From positions 11,536,501 to 11,600,500 of the forward strand of contig NC_088315.1 of assembly GCF_910592395.1 (NCBI RefSeq): a DNA stretch of 64,000 bases. Direction: 5' to 3'. This DNA comes from Lineus longissimus. Its lineage: Eukaryota > Nemertea > Pilidiophora > Heteronemertea > Lineidae. Shown one piece after another: positions 1-14,247 of the stretch (positions are counted from its first letter, which is position 1; the number at the start of each line of letters is the position of its first letter). The notes beneath the pieces were generated by a model. It ran no database searches. It was given only the letters and a program-made list of their open reading frames with translations, and was not told where the DNA came from. The position numbers and the translations under genes were made by a program.

Positions 1-3000
1 TTGTGTAGCATCAAAATTTCTTAAAGCTAAACTTCAGACAATACAGTGACTAGTCTTTGTGTAGCATATCAACATTTCTTAGAGCAAAACTGCACACAAT
101 CCAGTGACCAGTCATTGTGTAGCATATCAACACTTCTTAAAGCTAAACTTCAGACAATACAGTGACCAGTCTTTGTGTAGCATATCAACATTTCTTAGAG
201 CGAAACTTCAGACATTACAGTGAATAGTCTTTGTGTAGCATATCAACATTTCTTAGAGCAAAACTTCAGACAATACAGTAACCAGTCTTTCTGTAGCACA
301 TCAACATTTCTGAAAGCTAAACTTCAGACAATACAGTGGCATGTCTTTGTGAAGCACATCAACATTTCATAAAGCTAAACTTCATACAATACAGTGGCCA
401 GTCTTTGTGTAGCACATCAACATTTCTGAAAGCTAAACATCAGACAATACAGTGGCATGTCTTTGTGAAGCACATCAACATTTCTGAAAGCTAAACTTCA
501 GACAATACAGCGGCAAGTCATTGTGTAGCATATCAACATTTCTTAAAGCTAAACTTCAGACAATACAGCAACCAGTCTTTGTGTAGCGTATCAACATTTC
601 TTAAAGCTAAACTTCAGACAATACATTAACCAGTCTTTGTGTAGCATCAACATTTCTTAAAGCTAAACTTCATACAATACAGTGACCAGTCCTTGTGTAA
701 CACATCAACATTTCTTAAAGCTAAACTCCAGACAATACAATGACCAGTCTTTTCGTGGCGTATTAACATTTCTTAAAGTTAAACTTCAGACAATACAGTG
801 GCCAGTCTTTGTGTAGCACATCAACATTTCTTAAAGCTAAACTTCAGACAATACAGTGGCCAGTCTTTGTGTAGGGCATCAACATTTCTCGAAGCTAAAC
901 TTCAGACAATACAGCAGCAAGTCATTGTGTAGCATATCAACATTTCTTCAAGCTAAACTTCAGACAATACAGCAACCAGTCTTTGGGTAGCGTATCAACA
1001 TTTCTTAAAGCTAAACTTCAGACAATGCAGTAACCAGTCTTTGCGTAGCATCAACATTTCTAAACTTCAGACAATAAAGTAGCATGTCTTTGTGTAGCAC
1101 ATCAACACTTCTTAAACATAAACTTCAGGCAATACAGTGGCCAGTCTTTGTGTGCGCATATCAACATTTCTCGAAGTTAAACTTCAGACAATACAGTTGC
1201 CAGTCTTTGTGTAGCGTATCAATATTTCTTAAAGCTAAACTTCAGACAATACAGTGGCCAGTCTTTGTGAAGCACATCAACATTTCTTCAAGCTAAACTT
1301 CAGACAATACAGTGACCAGTCTTTGTGTAGCACATCAACATTTCTTGAGGCTAAACTTCAGACAATACAGTGGCCAGTCTTTGTGTAGCGCATCAACATT
1401 TCTCGAAGCTAAACTTCAGACAATACAGCGGCAAGTCATTGTGCAGCATATCAACATTTCTTAAAGCTAAACTTCAGACAATACAGCAACCAGTCTTTGT
1501 GTAGATAATCGACATTTCTTAAAGCTAAACTTCAGACAATGCAGTAACCAGTCTTTGTGTAGCACATCAACATTTCTTAAAGCTAAACTCCAGACAATAC
1601 AATGACCAGTCTTTGTGTAGCGTATTAACATTTATCAAAGCTAAACTTCAGACAATACAGCGGCCAGTCTTTGTGTAGCATATCAACATTTCTTACAGAG
1701 AACTTCAGACAATACAGTATAACCAGTCTTTGTGTAGCGTATCAACATTTCTTAAAGCTAAACTTCAGACAATACAGTGACCAGTCTTTGTGTAGCATCA
1801 ACATTTCTTAAAGCTAAACTTTAGACAATACAGTGACTAGTTTTGTGTAGCATATCAACATTTCTTAGAGCAAAACTGCACACAATCCATAGACCAGTTT
1901 TTGTGTAGCATATCAACACTTCTTAAAGCTAAACTTCAGACAATACAGTGACTAGTCTTTGTGTAGCATATCAACATTTCTTTAGAGCAAAACTTCAGAC
2001 AATACAGTTATCAGTCTTTGTGTAGCATATCAACATTTCTTAGAGCAAAACTTCAGACAATACAGTGAATAGTCTTTGTGTAGCATATCAACATTTCTTA
2101 GAGCATAACTTCAGACAATACAGTAACCAGTCTTTGTGTAGCATATCAACATTTCTTAAAGCTAAACTTCAGACAATACGGTGACTAATCTTTGTGTAGC
2201 ATATCAACATTTCTTAGAGCAAAACGTCAGACAATACAGTGGCCAGTCTTTGTGTAGCACATCAACATTTCTTAAAACTAAACTTCAGACAATACAGTGG
2301 CCAGTCTTTGTGAAGCATATCAACATTTCTCGAAGTTAAACTTCAGACAATACAGTTGCCAGTCTTTGTGTAGCATATCAACATTTCTTAAAGCTAAACT
2401 TCAGACAATACAGTGGCCAGTCTTTGTGAAGCACATCAACATTTCTTAGAGCAAAACTTCACACAATACAGTTGCCAGTCTTTGTGTAGCATATCAACAT
2501 TTCTTAACGCTAAACTTCAGACAATGCAGTGGCCAGTCTTTGTGAAGCACATCAACATTTCTTAAAGCTAAACTTCAGACAATGCAGTAACCAGTTTTTG
2601 TGTAGCATCAACATTTCTTAAATCTAAACTTCAGACAATACAGTGACCAGTCTTTGTGTAGCACATTAACATTTCTTGAAGCTAAACTCCAGACAATACA
2701 ATGACCAGTCTTTGTGTAGCGTATTAACATTTCTTAAAGCTAAGCTTCAGACAATACAGTGACCAGTCTTTCTGTAGCACGTCAACATTTCTGAAAGCTA
2801 AACTTCAGACAATACAGTGGCATGTCTTTGTGAAGCACATCAACATTTCTTTAAGCTAAACTTCAGACAATACAGTGACTAGTCTTTGTGTAGCATATCA
2901 ACATTTCTTAGAGCAAAACTTCAGACAATACAGTGACCAGTCTTTGTGTAGCATATCAACACTTCTTAAAGCTAAACTTCAGACAATACAGTGACTAGTC

Positions 3001-6000
3001 TTTGTGTAACATATCAACATTTATTAAAGCTAAACTTCAGACAATTTAGTGACTAATCTTTGTGTAGCATATCAACATTTCTTAGAGCTGAACTTCAGAA
3101 AATACAGTGACCAGACTTTCTGTAGCATATCAACATTTCTTAAATCTAAACTTCAGAAAATACTGTGACCAGTCTTTGTGTAGCATATCAACATTTCTTA
3201 AAGCTAAACTTCAGAAAATACAGTGACCAGTCTTTGTGTAGCATAACAACATTTCTTTAAGCTAAACTTCAGAAAATACAGTGACCAGTCTTTGTGTAGC
3301 ATATCAACATTTCTTAAAGCTAAACTTCAGACAATACAGTGACCAGTCTTTCAGTAGCATATCAACATTTCTTAAAGCTAAACTTCAGACAACACAGTGA
3401 CCAGTCTTTGTGTAGCATATCAACATTTCTTAAAGCTAATCTTTAGACAATACAGTGACCAGTCTTTCTGTAGCATATCAACATTTCTTAAAGCTAAACT
3501 TCAGACAATACAGTGACCAGTCTTTGTGTAGCACATCAACATTTCTTAAAGCTAAACTTCAGACAATACAGTGACCAGTCTTTCTGTAGCATATCAACAT
3601 TTCTTAAAGCTAAACTTCAGACAATACAGTGACCAGTCTTTGTGTAGCACATCAACATTTCTTAATGCTAAACTTCAGACAATACAGTGACCAGTCTTTC
3701 TGTAGCATATCAACATTTCTTAAAGTTAAACTTCAGACAATACAGTGACCAGTCTTTGTGTAGCACATCAACATTTCTTAAAGCTAAACTTCAGACACTA
3801 CAGTGGCCAGTCTTTGTGAAGCACATCAACATTTCTTAAAGCTAAACTTCAGACAATGCAGTGGCCAGTCTTTGTGTAGCACATCAACATTTCTTTAAGC
3901 TTAACTTCAGACAATACAGCAACCAGTCTTTGTGTAGCTTATCAACATTTCTTAAAGCTAAACTTCAGACAATACAGTAACCAGTCTTTCTGTAGCATAT
4001 CAATATTTCTTAAAGCTAAACTTCACACAATACAGTGACCAGTCTTTGTGTAGCATATCAACATTTCTTAAAGCTAAACTTCAGACAATACAGTAACCAG
4101 TCTTTCTGTAGCATATCAACATTTCTTAAAGCTAAACTTCAGACAATACAGTAACCAGTCTTCGTGTAGCGTATCAACATTTCTTAAAGCTAAACTTCAG
4201 ACAATACAGTGACCAGTCTTTGTGTAGCAAATCAATATTTCTTAAAGCTAAACTTCAGACAATACAGCGGCCAGTCTTTGTGTAGCATATCAACATTTCT
4301 TAAAGCTAAACTTCAGACAATACAGTGACTAGTCTTTGTGTAGCATATCAACATTCATTAAAGCTAAACTTCAGACAATTTAGTGACTAATCTTTGTGTA
4401 GCATATCAACATTTCTTAGAGCAAAACTTCAGAAAATACAGTGACCAGTCTTTGTGTAGCATATCAACATTTCTTAAAGCTGAACTTCAGAAAATACAGT
4501 GACCAGACTTTCTGTAGCATATCAACATTTCTTAAATCTAAATTTCAGAAAATACAGTGACCAGTTTTTGTGTAGCATATCAACATTACATAAAGCTAAA
4601 CTTCAGAAAATACAGTGACCAGTTTTTGTGTAGCATAACAACATTTCTTTAAGCTAAACTTCAGACAATACAGTGACCAGTCTTTGTGTAGCACATCAAC
4701 ATTTCTTAAAGCTAAACTTCAGACAATACAGTGACCAGTCTTTGTGTAGCATATCAACATTTCTTAAAGCTAATCTTTAGACAATACAGTGACCAGTCTT
4801 TCTGTAGCATATCAACATTTCTTAAAGCTAAACTTCAGACAATACAGTGGCCAGCCCTTGTGTAGCACATCAACATTTCTTAAAGCTAAACTTCAGACAA
4901 TACAGTGACCAGTCTTTGTGTAGCACATCAACATTTCTTAAACCTAAACTTCAGACACTACAGTGGCCAGTCTTTGTGAAGCACATCAACATTTCTTAAA
5001 GCTAAACTTCAGACAATGCAGTGGCCAGTCTTTGTGTAGCACATCAACATTTCTTAAAGCTAAACTTCAGACAATACAGTAAGCAGTCTTTCTGTAGCAT
5101 ATCAACATTTCTTAAAGCTAAACTTTAGACAATACAGTGACCAGTCTTTCTATAGCATATCAATATTTCTTAAAGCTAAATTTTAGACAATACAGTGACC
5201 AGTCTTTCTGTAGCATATCAACATTTCTTAAAGCTAAACTTCAGACAATACAATGGCCAGTCTTTGTGTAGCACATCAACATTTCTTAAAGCTAAACTTC
5301 AGACAATACAGTGGCCAGTCTTTGTGTAGCACATCAACATTTCTTGAAGCTAAACTTCAGACAATGCAGTAACCAGTCTGTGTGTAGCACATCAACATTA
5401 CTTAAAGCTAAACTTCAGACAATACAGTGGCCAGTCTTTGTGAAGCACATCAACATTTCTTAATGCTAAACTTCAGACAATGCAGTAACCAGTTTTTGTG
5501 TAGCATCAACATTTCTTAAAGCTAAACTTCAGACAATACAGTGACCAGTCTTTGTGTAGCACATTAACATTTCTTAAAGCTAAACTCCAGACAATACAAT
5601 GACCAGTCTTTGTGTAGCATATTAACATTTCTTAAAGCTAAACTTCAGACAATACAGTGACCAGTCTTTGTGTAGCACATCAACATTTCTGAAAGCTAAA
5701 CTTCAGACAATACAGTGGCATGTCTTTGTGAAGCACATCAACATTTCTTAAAGCTAAACTTCATACAATACAGTGGCCAGTCTTTGTGTAGCACATCAAC
5801 ATTTCTGAAAGCTAAACTTCAAACAATACAGTGGCACGTCTTTGTGAAGCACATCAACATTTCTCGAAGTTAAACTTCAGACAATACAGTTGCCAGTCTT
5901 TGTGTAGCATATCAACATTTCTTAAAGCTAAACTTCAGACAATACAGTGGCCAGTCTTTGTGAAGCACATCAAGATTTCTCGTAGTTAAACTTCAGACAA

Positions 6001-9000
6001 TACAGTTGCCAGTCTTTGTGTAGCATATCAACATTTCTTAAAGCTAAACTTCAGACAATGCAGTGGCCAGTCTTTGTGAAGCACATCAACATTTCTTAAA
6101 GCTAAACTTCAGACAAGGCAGTAACCAGTTTTTGTGTAGCATCAACATTTCTTAAAGCTAAACGTCAGACAATACAGTGGCCAGTCTTTGTGTAGCACAT
6201 CAACATTTCTTAAAACTAAACTTCAGACAATACAGTGGCCAGTCTTTGTGAAGCATATCAACATTTCTCGAAGTTAAACTTCAGACAATACAGTTGCCAG
6301 TCTTTGTGTAGCATATCAACATTTCTTAAAGCTAAACTTCAGACAATACAGTGGCCAGTCTTTGTGAAGCACATCAACATTTCTTAGAGCAAAACTTCAC
6401 ACAATACAGTTGCCAGTCTTTGTGTAGCATATCAACATTTCTTAACGCTAAACTTCAGACAATGCAGTGGCCAGTCTTTGTGAAGCACATCAACATTTCT
6501 TAAAGCTAAACTTCAGACAATGCAGTAACCAGTTTTTGTGTAGCATCAACATTTCTTAAAGCTAAACTTCAGACAATACAGTGACCAGTCTTTGTGTAGC
6601 ACATTAACATTTCTTAAAGCTAAACTCCAGACAATACAATGACCAGTCTTTGTGTAGCGTATTAACATTTCTTAAAGCTAAGCTTCAGACAATACAGTGA
6701 CCACTCTTTCTGTAGCACGTCAACATTTCTGAAAGCTAAACTTCAGACAATACAGTGGCATGTCTTTGTGAAGCACATCAACATTTCTTAAAGCTAAACT
6801 TCAGACAATACAGTGACTAGTCTTTGTGTAGCATATCAACATTTCTTAGAGCAAAACTTCAGACAATACAGTGACCAGTCTTTGTGTAGCATATCAACAC
6901 TTCTTAAAGCTAAACTTCAGACAATACAGTGACTAGTCTTTGTGTAACATATCAACATTTATTAAAGCTAAACTTCAGACAATTTAGTGACTAATCTTTG
7001 TGTAGCATATCAACATTTCTTAGAGCTGAACTTCAGAAAATACAGTGACCAGACTTTCTGTAGCATATCAACATTTCTTAAATCTAAACTTCAGAAAATA
7101 CAGTGACCAGTCTTTGTGTAGCATATCAACATTTCTTAGAGCATAACTTCAGACAATACAGTAACCAGTCTTTGTGTAGCATATCAACATTTCTTAAAGC
7201 TAAACTTCAGACAATACAGTGGCATGTCTTTGTGAAGCACATCAACATTTCTTAAAGCTAAACTTCAGACAATACAGTGACTAGTCTTTGTGTAGCATAT
7301 CAACATTTCTTAGAGCAAAACTTCAGACAATACAGTGACCAGTCTTTGTGTAGCATATCAACACTTCTTAAAGCTAAACTTCAGACAATACAGTGACTAG
7401 TCTTTGTGTAACATATCAACATTTATTAAAGCTAAACTTCAGACAATTTAGTGACTAATCTTTGTGTAGCATATCAACATTTCTTAGAGCTGAACTTCAG
7501 AAAATACAGTTGCCAGACTTTCTGTAGCATATCAACATTTCTTAAATCTAAACTTCAGAAAATACAGTGACCAGTCTTTGTGTAGCATATCAACATTTCT
7601 TAGAGCATAACTTCAGACAATACAGTAACCAGTCTTTGTGTAGCATATCAACATTTCTTAAAGCTAAACTTCAGACAATACAGTGACTAGTCTTTGTGTA
7701 GCATATCAACATTTCTTAGAGCAAAACTTCAGACAATACAGTGACCAGTCTTTGTGTAGCATATCAACACTTCTTAAAGCTAAACTTCAGACAATACAGT
7801 GACTAGTCTTTGTGTAACATATCAACATTTATTAAAGCTAAACTTCAGACAATTTAGTGACTAATCTTTGTGTAGCATATCAACATTTCTTAGAGCTGAA
7901 CTTCAGAAAATACAGTGACCAGACTTTCTGTAGCATATCAACATTTCTTAAATCTAAACTTCAGAAAATACAGTGACCAGTCTTTGTGTAGCATATCAAC
8001 ATTTCTTAAAGCTAAACTTCGGACAATACAGTGACCAGTCTTTCAGTAGCATATCAACATTTCTTAAAGCTAAACTTCAGACAACACAGTGACCAGTCTT
8101 TGTGTAGCATATCAACATTTCTTAAAGCTAATCTTTAGACAATACAGTGACCAGTCTTTCTGTAGCATATCAACATTTCTTAAAGCTAAACTTCAGACAA
8201 TACAGTGACCAGTCTTTGTGTAGCACATCAACATTTCTTAAAGCTAAACTTCAGACAATACAGTGACCAGTCTTTCTGTAGCATATCAACATTTCTTAAA
8301 GCTAAACTTCAGACAATACAGTGACCAGTCTTTGTGTAGCACATCAACATTTCTTAATGCTAAACTTCAGACAATACAGTGACCAGTCTTTCTGTAGCAT
8401 ATCAACATTTCTTAAAGTTAAACTTCAGACAATACAGTGACCAGTCTTTGTGTAGCACATCAACATTTCTTAAAGCTAAACTTCAGACACTACAGTGGCC
8501 AGTCTTTGTGAAGCATATCAACATTTCTTAAAGCTAAACTTCAGACAATGCAGTGGCCAGTCTTTGTGTAGCACATCAACATTTCTTTAAGCTTAACTTC
8601 AGACAATACAGCAACCAGTCTTTGTGTAGCTTATCAACATTTCTTAAAGCTAAACTTCAGACAATGCAGTAACCAGTCTTTCTGTAGCATATCAACATTT
8701 CCTAACGCTGTACTTTAGACAATACAGTGACCAGTCTTTCTGTAGCATATCAATATTTCTTAAAGCTAAACTTCACACAATACAGTGACCAGTCTTTGTG
8801 TAGCACATCAACATTTCTTAAAGCTAAACTTCAGACAATACAGTAACCAGTCTTTCTGTAGCATATCAACATTTCTTAAAGCTAAACTTCAGACAATGCA
8901 GTAACCAGTCTTCGTGTAGCGTATCAACATTTCTTAAAGCTAAACTTCAGACAATACAGTGACCAGTCTTTGTGTAGCAAATCAATATTTCTTAAAGCTA

Positions 9001-12000
9001 AACTTCAGACAATACAGCGGCCAGTCTTTGTGTAGCATATCAACATTTCTTAAAGCTAAACTTCAGACAATACAGTGACTAGTCTTTGTGTATCATATCA
9101 ACATTTATTAAAGCTAAACTTCAGACAATTTAGTGACTAATCTTTGTGTAGCATATCAACATTTCTTAGAGCAAAACTTCAGAAAATACAGTGACCAGTC
9201 TTTGTGTAGCATATCAACATTTCTTAAAGCTGAACTTCAGAAAATACAGTGACCAGACTTTCTGTAGCATATCAACATTTCTTAAATCTAAATTTCAGAA
9301 AATACAGTGACCAGTTTTTGTGTAGCATATCAACATTACATAAAGCTAAACTTCAGAAAATACAGTGACCAGTTTTTGTGTAGCATAACAACATTTCTTT
9401 AAGCTAAACTTCAGACAATACAGTGACCAGTCTTTGTGTAGCACATCAACATTTCTTAAAGCTAAACTTCAGACAATACAGTGACCAGTCTTTCTGTAGC
9501 ATATCAACATTTCTTAAAGCTAAACTTCAGACAATACAGTGACCAGTCTTTGTGTAGCATATCAACATTTCTTAAAGCTAATCTTTAGACAATACAGTGA
9601 CCAGTCTTTCTGTAGCATATCAACATTTCTTAAAGCTAAACTTCAGACAATACAGTGGCCAGCCCTTGTGTAGCACATCAACATTTCTTAAAGCTAAACT
9701 TCAGACAATACAGTGACCAGTCTTTGTGTAGCACATCAACATTTCTTAAACCTAAACTTCAGACACTACAGTGGCCAGTCTTTGTGAAGCACATCAACAT
9801 TTCTTAAAGCTAAACTTCAGACAATGCAGTGGCCAGTCTTTGTCTAGCACATCAACATTTCTTAAAGCTAAACTTCAGACAATACAGTAAGCAGTCTTTC
9901 TGTAGCATATCAACATTTCTTAAAGCTAAACTTTAGACAATACAGTGACCAGTCTTTCTATAGCATATCAATATTTCTTAAAGCTAAATTTTAGACAATA
10001 CAGTGACCAGTCTTTCTGTAGCATATCAACATTTCTTAAAGCTAAACTTCAGACAATACAATGGCCAGTCTTTGTGTAGCACATCAACATTTCTTAAAGC
10101 TAAACTTCAGACAATACAGTGGCCAGTCTTTGTGTAGCACATCAACATTTCTTGAAGCTAAACTTCAGACAATGCAGTAACCAGTCTGTGTGTAGCACAT
10201 CAACATTACTTAAAGCTAAACTTCAGACAATACAGTGGCCAGTCTTTGTGAAGCACATCAACATTTTTTAATGCTTAACTTCAGACAATGCAGTAACCAG
10301 TTTTTGTGTAGCATCAACATTTCTTAAAGCTAAACTTCAGACAATACAGTGACCAGTTTTTGTGTAGCACATTAACATTTCTTAAAGCTAAACTCCAGAC
10401 AATACAATGACCAGTCTTTGTGTAGCATATTAACATTTCTTAAAGCTAAACTTCAGACAATACAGTGACCAGTCTTTGTGTAGCACATCAACATTTCTGA
10501 AAGCTAAACTTCAGACAATACAGTGGCATGTCTTTGTGAAGCACATCAACATTTCTTAAAGCTAAACTTCATACAATACAGTGGCCAGTCTTTGTGTAGC
10601 ACATCAACATTTCTGAAAGCTAAACTTCAAACAATACAGTGGCACGTCTTTGTGAAGCACATCAACATTTCTCGAAGTTAAACTTCAGACAATACAGTTG
10701 CCAGTCTTTGTGTAGCATATCAACATTTCTTAAAGCTAAACTTCAGACAATACAGTGGCCAGTCTTTGTGAAGCACATCAAGATTTCTCGTAGTTAAACT
10801 TCAGACAATACAGTTGCCAGTCTTTGTGTAGCATATCAACATTTCTTAAAGCTAAACTTCAGACAATGCAGTGGCCAGTCTTTGTGAAGCACATCAACAT
10901 TTCTTAAAGCTAAACTTCAGACAAGGCAGTAACCAGTTTTTGTGTAGCATCAACATTTCTTAAAGCTAAACTTCAGACAATACAGTGACAAGTCTTTGTG
11001 TAGCACATTAACATTTCTTAAAGCTAAACTCCAGACAATACAATGACCAGTCTTTGTGTAGCGTATTAACATTTCTTAAAGCTAAGTTTCAGACAATACA
11101 GTGAACAGTCTTTCTGTAGCACATCAACATTTCTGAAAGCTAAACTTCAGACAATACAGTGGCATGTCTTTGTGAAGCACATCAACATTTCTGAAAGCTA
11201 AACTTCAGACAATACAGCGGCAAGTCATTGTGTAGCATATTAACATTTCTTAAAGCTAAACTTCAGACAATACAGCAACCAGTCTTTGTGTAGCGTATCA
11301 ACATTTCTTAAAGCTAAACTTCAGACAATGCAGTAACCAGTCTTTGTGTAGCATCAACATTTCTTAAAGCTAAACTTCATACAATACAGTGACCAGTCCT
11401 TGTGTAACACATCAACATTTCTTAAAGCTAAACTCCAGACGAAACAATGACCAGTCTTTTTGTGGCGTATTAGCATTTCTTAAAGCTAAACTTCAGACAA
11501 TACAGTGGCCAGTCTTTGTGTAGCACATCAACATTTCTTAAAGCTAAACTTCAGACAATACAGTGGCCAGTCTCTGTGTAGCGCATCAACATTTCTCGAA
11601 GCTAATCTTCAGACAATACAGTGGCCAGTCTTTGTGTAGCGCATCAACATTTCTCGAAGCTAATCTTCAGACAATACAGCAGCAAGTCATTGCGTAGCAT
11701 ATCAACATTTCTTCAAGCTAAACTTCAGACAATACAGCAACCAGTCTTTGTGTAGCGTATCAACATTTCTTAATGCTAAACTTCAGACAATACAGTGACC
11801 AGTCTCTGTGTAGCATCAACATTTCTAAAAGCTAAACTTCAGACAATGCAGTAACCAGTCTTTGTTTAGCATCAACATTTCTGAAAGCTAAACTTCAGAC
11901 AATAAAGTAGCATGTCTTTGTGTAGCACATCAACATTTCTTAAAGAAAAACTTCAGGCAATACAGTGGCCAGTCTTTGTGTAGAATATCAACATTTCTCG

Positions 12001-14247
12001 AAGCTAAACTTCAGACAATACAGTGACCAGTCTTTGTGGAGCATATCAACATTTCTTAAAGCTAAACATCAGACAATACAGTGGCCAGTCTTTGTGTAGC
12101 ACATCAACATTTCTTAAAGCTAAACTTCAGACAATACAGTGACCAGTCATTGTGTAGCAAATCAATATTTCTTAAAGCTAAACTTCAGACAATACCGTGA
12201 CCAGATTTTGTGTAGCATCAACATTTCTTAAAGCTAAACTTCAGACAACACAGTGACTAGTCTTTGTGTAGCATATCAACATTTCTTAGAGCAAAACTGC
12301 ACACAATCCAGTGACCAGTTTTTGTGTAGCATATCAACACTTCTTAAAGCTAAACTTCAGACAATACAGTATAACCAGTCTTTGTGTAGCGTATCAACAT
12401 TTCTTATAGCTAAACTTCAGACAATACAGTGACCAGTCTTTGTGTAGCATCAACATTTCTTAAAGCTAAACTTCAGACAATACAGTGACTAGTCTTTGTG
12501 TAGCATATCAACATTTCTTAAAGCAAAACTGCACACAATCCAGTGACTAGTTTTTGTGTAGCATATCAACACTTCTTAAAGCTAAACTTCAGACAATACA
12601 GTGACTAGTCTTTGTGTAGCATATCAACATTTCTTTAGAGCAAAACTTCAGACAATACAGTGACCAGTCTTTGTGTAGCATATCAACATTTCTTAGAGCA
12701 AAACTTCAGACAATACAGTGAATAGTCTTTGTGTAGCATATCAACATTTCTAAGAGCAAAACTTCAGACAATACAGTAACCAGTCTTTGTGTAGCATATC
12801 AACATTTCTTAAAGCTAAACTTCAGACAATACGGTGACTAATCTTTGTGTAGCATATCAACATTTCTTAGAGCAAAACTTCACACAATACAGTGGCCAGT
12901 CTTTGTGTAGCAGATCAACATTTCTTAAAGCTAAACTTCAGACAATACAGTGGCCAGTCTTTATGAAGCACATCAACATTTCTCGAAGTTAAACTTCAGA
13001 CAATACAGTTGCCAGTCTTTGTGTAGCATATCAACATTTCTTAAAGCTAAACTTCAGACAATACAGTGGCCAGTCTTTGTGAAGCACATCAACATTTCTT
13101 AAAGCTAAACTTCAGACAATGCAGTAACCAGTTTTTGTGTAGCATCAACATTTCTTAAAGCTAAACTTCAGACAATACAGTGACTAATCTTTGTGTAGCA
13201 TATCAACATTTCTTAGAGCAAAACTTCACACAATACAGTGGCCAGTCTTTGTCTAGCACATCAACATTTCTTAAAGCTAAACTTCAGACAATACAGTGGC
13301 CAGTCTTTGTGAAGCACATCAACATTTCTCGTAGTTAAACTTCAGACAATACTGCGGCAAGTCATTGTGTAGCATATCAACATTTCTTAAAGCTAAACTT
13401 CAGACAATACAGCAACCAGTCTTTGTGTAGCGTATCAACATTTCTTAAAGCTAAACTTCAGACAATGCAGTAACCAGTCTTTGTGTAGCATCAACATTTC
13501 TTAAAGCTAAACTTCATACAATACAGTGACCAGTCCTTGTGTAACACATCAACATTTCTTAAAGCTAAACTCCAGACGATACAATGACCAGTCTTTTTGT
13601 GGCGTATTAACATTTCTTAAAGCTAAACTTCAGACAATACAATGGCCTGTCTTTGTGTAGCACATCAACATTTCTTAAAGCTAAACTTCAGACAATACAG
13701 TGGCCAGTCTTTGTGTAGCGCATCAACATTTCTCGAAGCTAATCTTCAGACAATACAGCAGCAAGTCATTGCGTAGCATATCAACATTTCTTCAAGCTAA
13801 ACTTCAGACAATACAGCAACCAGTCTTTGTGTAGCGTATCAACATTTCTTAAAGCTAAACTTCAGACAATACAGTGACCAGTCTTTGTGTAGCATCAACA
13901 TTTTTGAAAGCTAAACTTCAGACAATGCAGTAACCAGTCTTTGTGTAGCATCAACATTTCTGAAAGCTAAACTTCAGACAATAAAGTAGCATGTCTTTGT
14001 GTAGCACATCAGCATTTCTTAAAGAAAAACTTCAGGCAATACAGTGGCCAGTCTTTGTGTAGAATATCAACATTTCTCGAAGCTAAACTTCAGACAATAC
14101 AGTGACCAGTCTTTGTGGAGCATATCAACATTTCTTAAATCTAAACATCAGACAATACAGTGGCCAGTCTTTGTGTAGCACATCAACATTTCTTAAAGCT
14201 AAACTTCAGACAAAACAGTGACCAGTCTTTGTGTAGCAAATCAATAT
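1..14247 (+). repeat. 58-bp satellite array, left part, forward orientation
   Basis: Head-to-tail monomers of about 58 bp fill this stretch. A recurrent core reads GACCAGTCTTTGTGTAGCAT, followed by an ATTTCTTAAAGC block and an ACTTCAGACAATACAG block. The spacing was measured directly, for example ATTTCTTAAA at 3541 and again at 3599. Some monomers are 2 bp shorter (GCATCAAC instead of GCATATCAAC). Variants recur in ordered sets, so the array has higher-order structure: the block at about 2225-3080 recurs at about 6163-7020, and 3300-5990 recurs at about 8000-10800. It begins outside the window. The short open frame at 1084-1296 is a by-product of the repeat, not a gene. No function can be read from the sequence; pericentromeric or other heterochromatin is only a guess. 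Confidence 0.97.

Noticed and set aside
1084-1296. 70-codon open frame in the satellite
   Set aside because: It is made of repeated satellite monomers read in one frame and has no independent coding signal.
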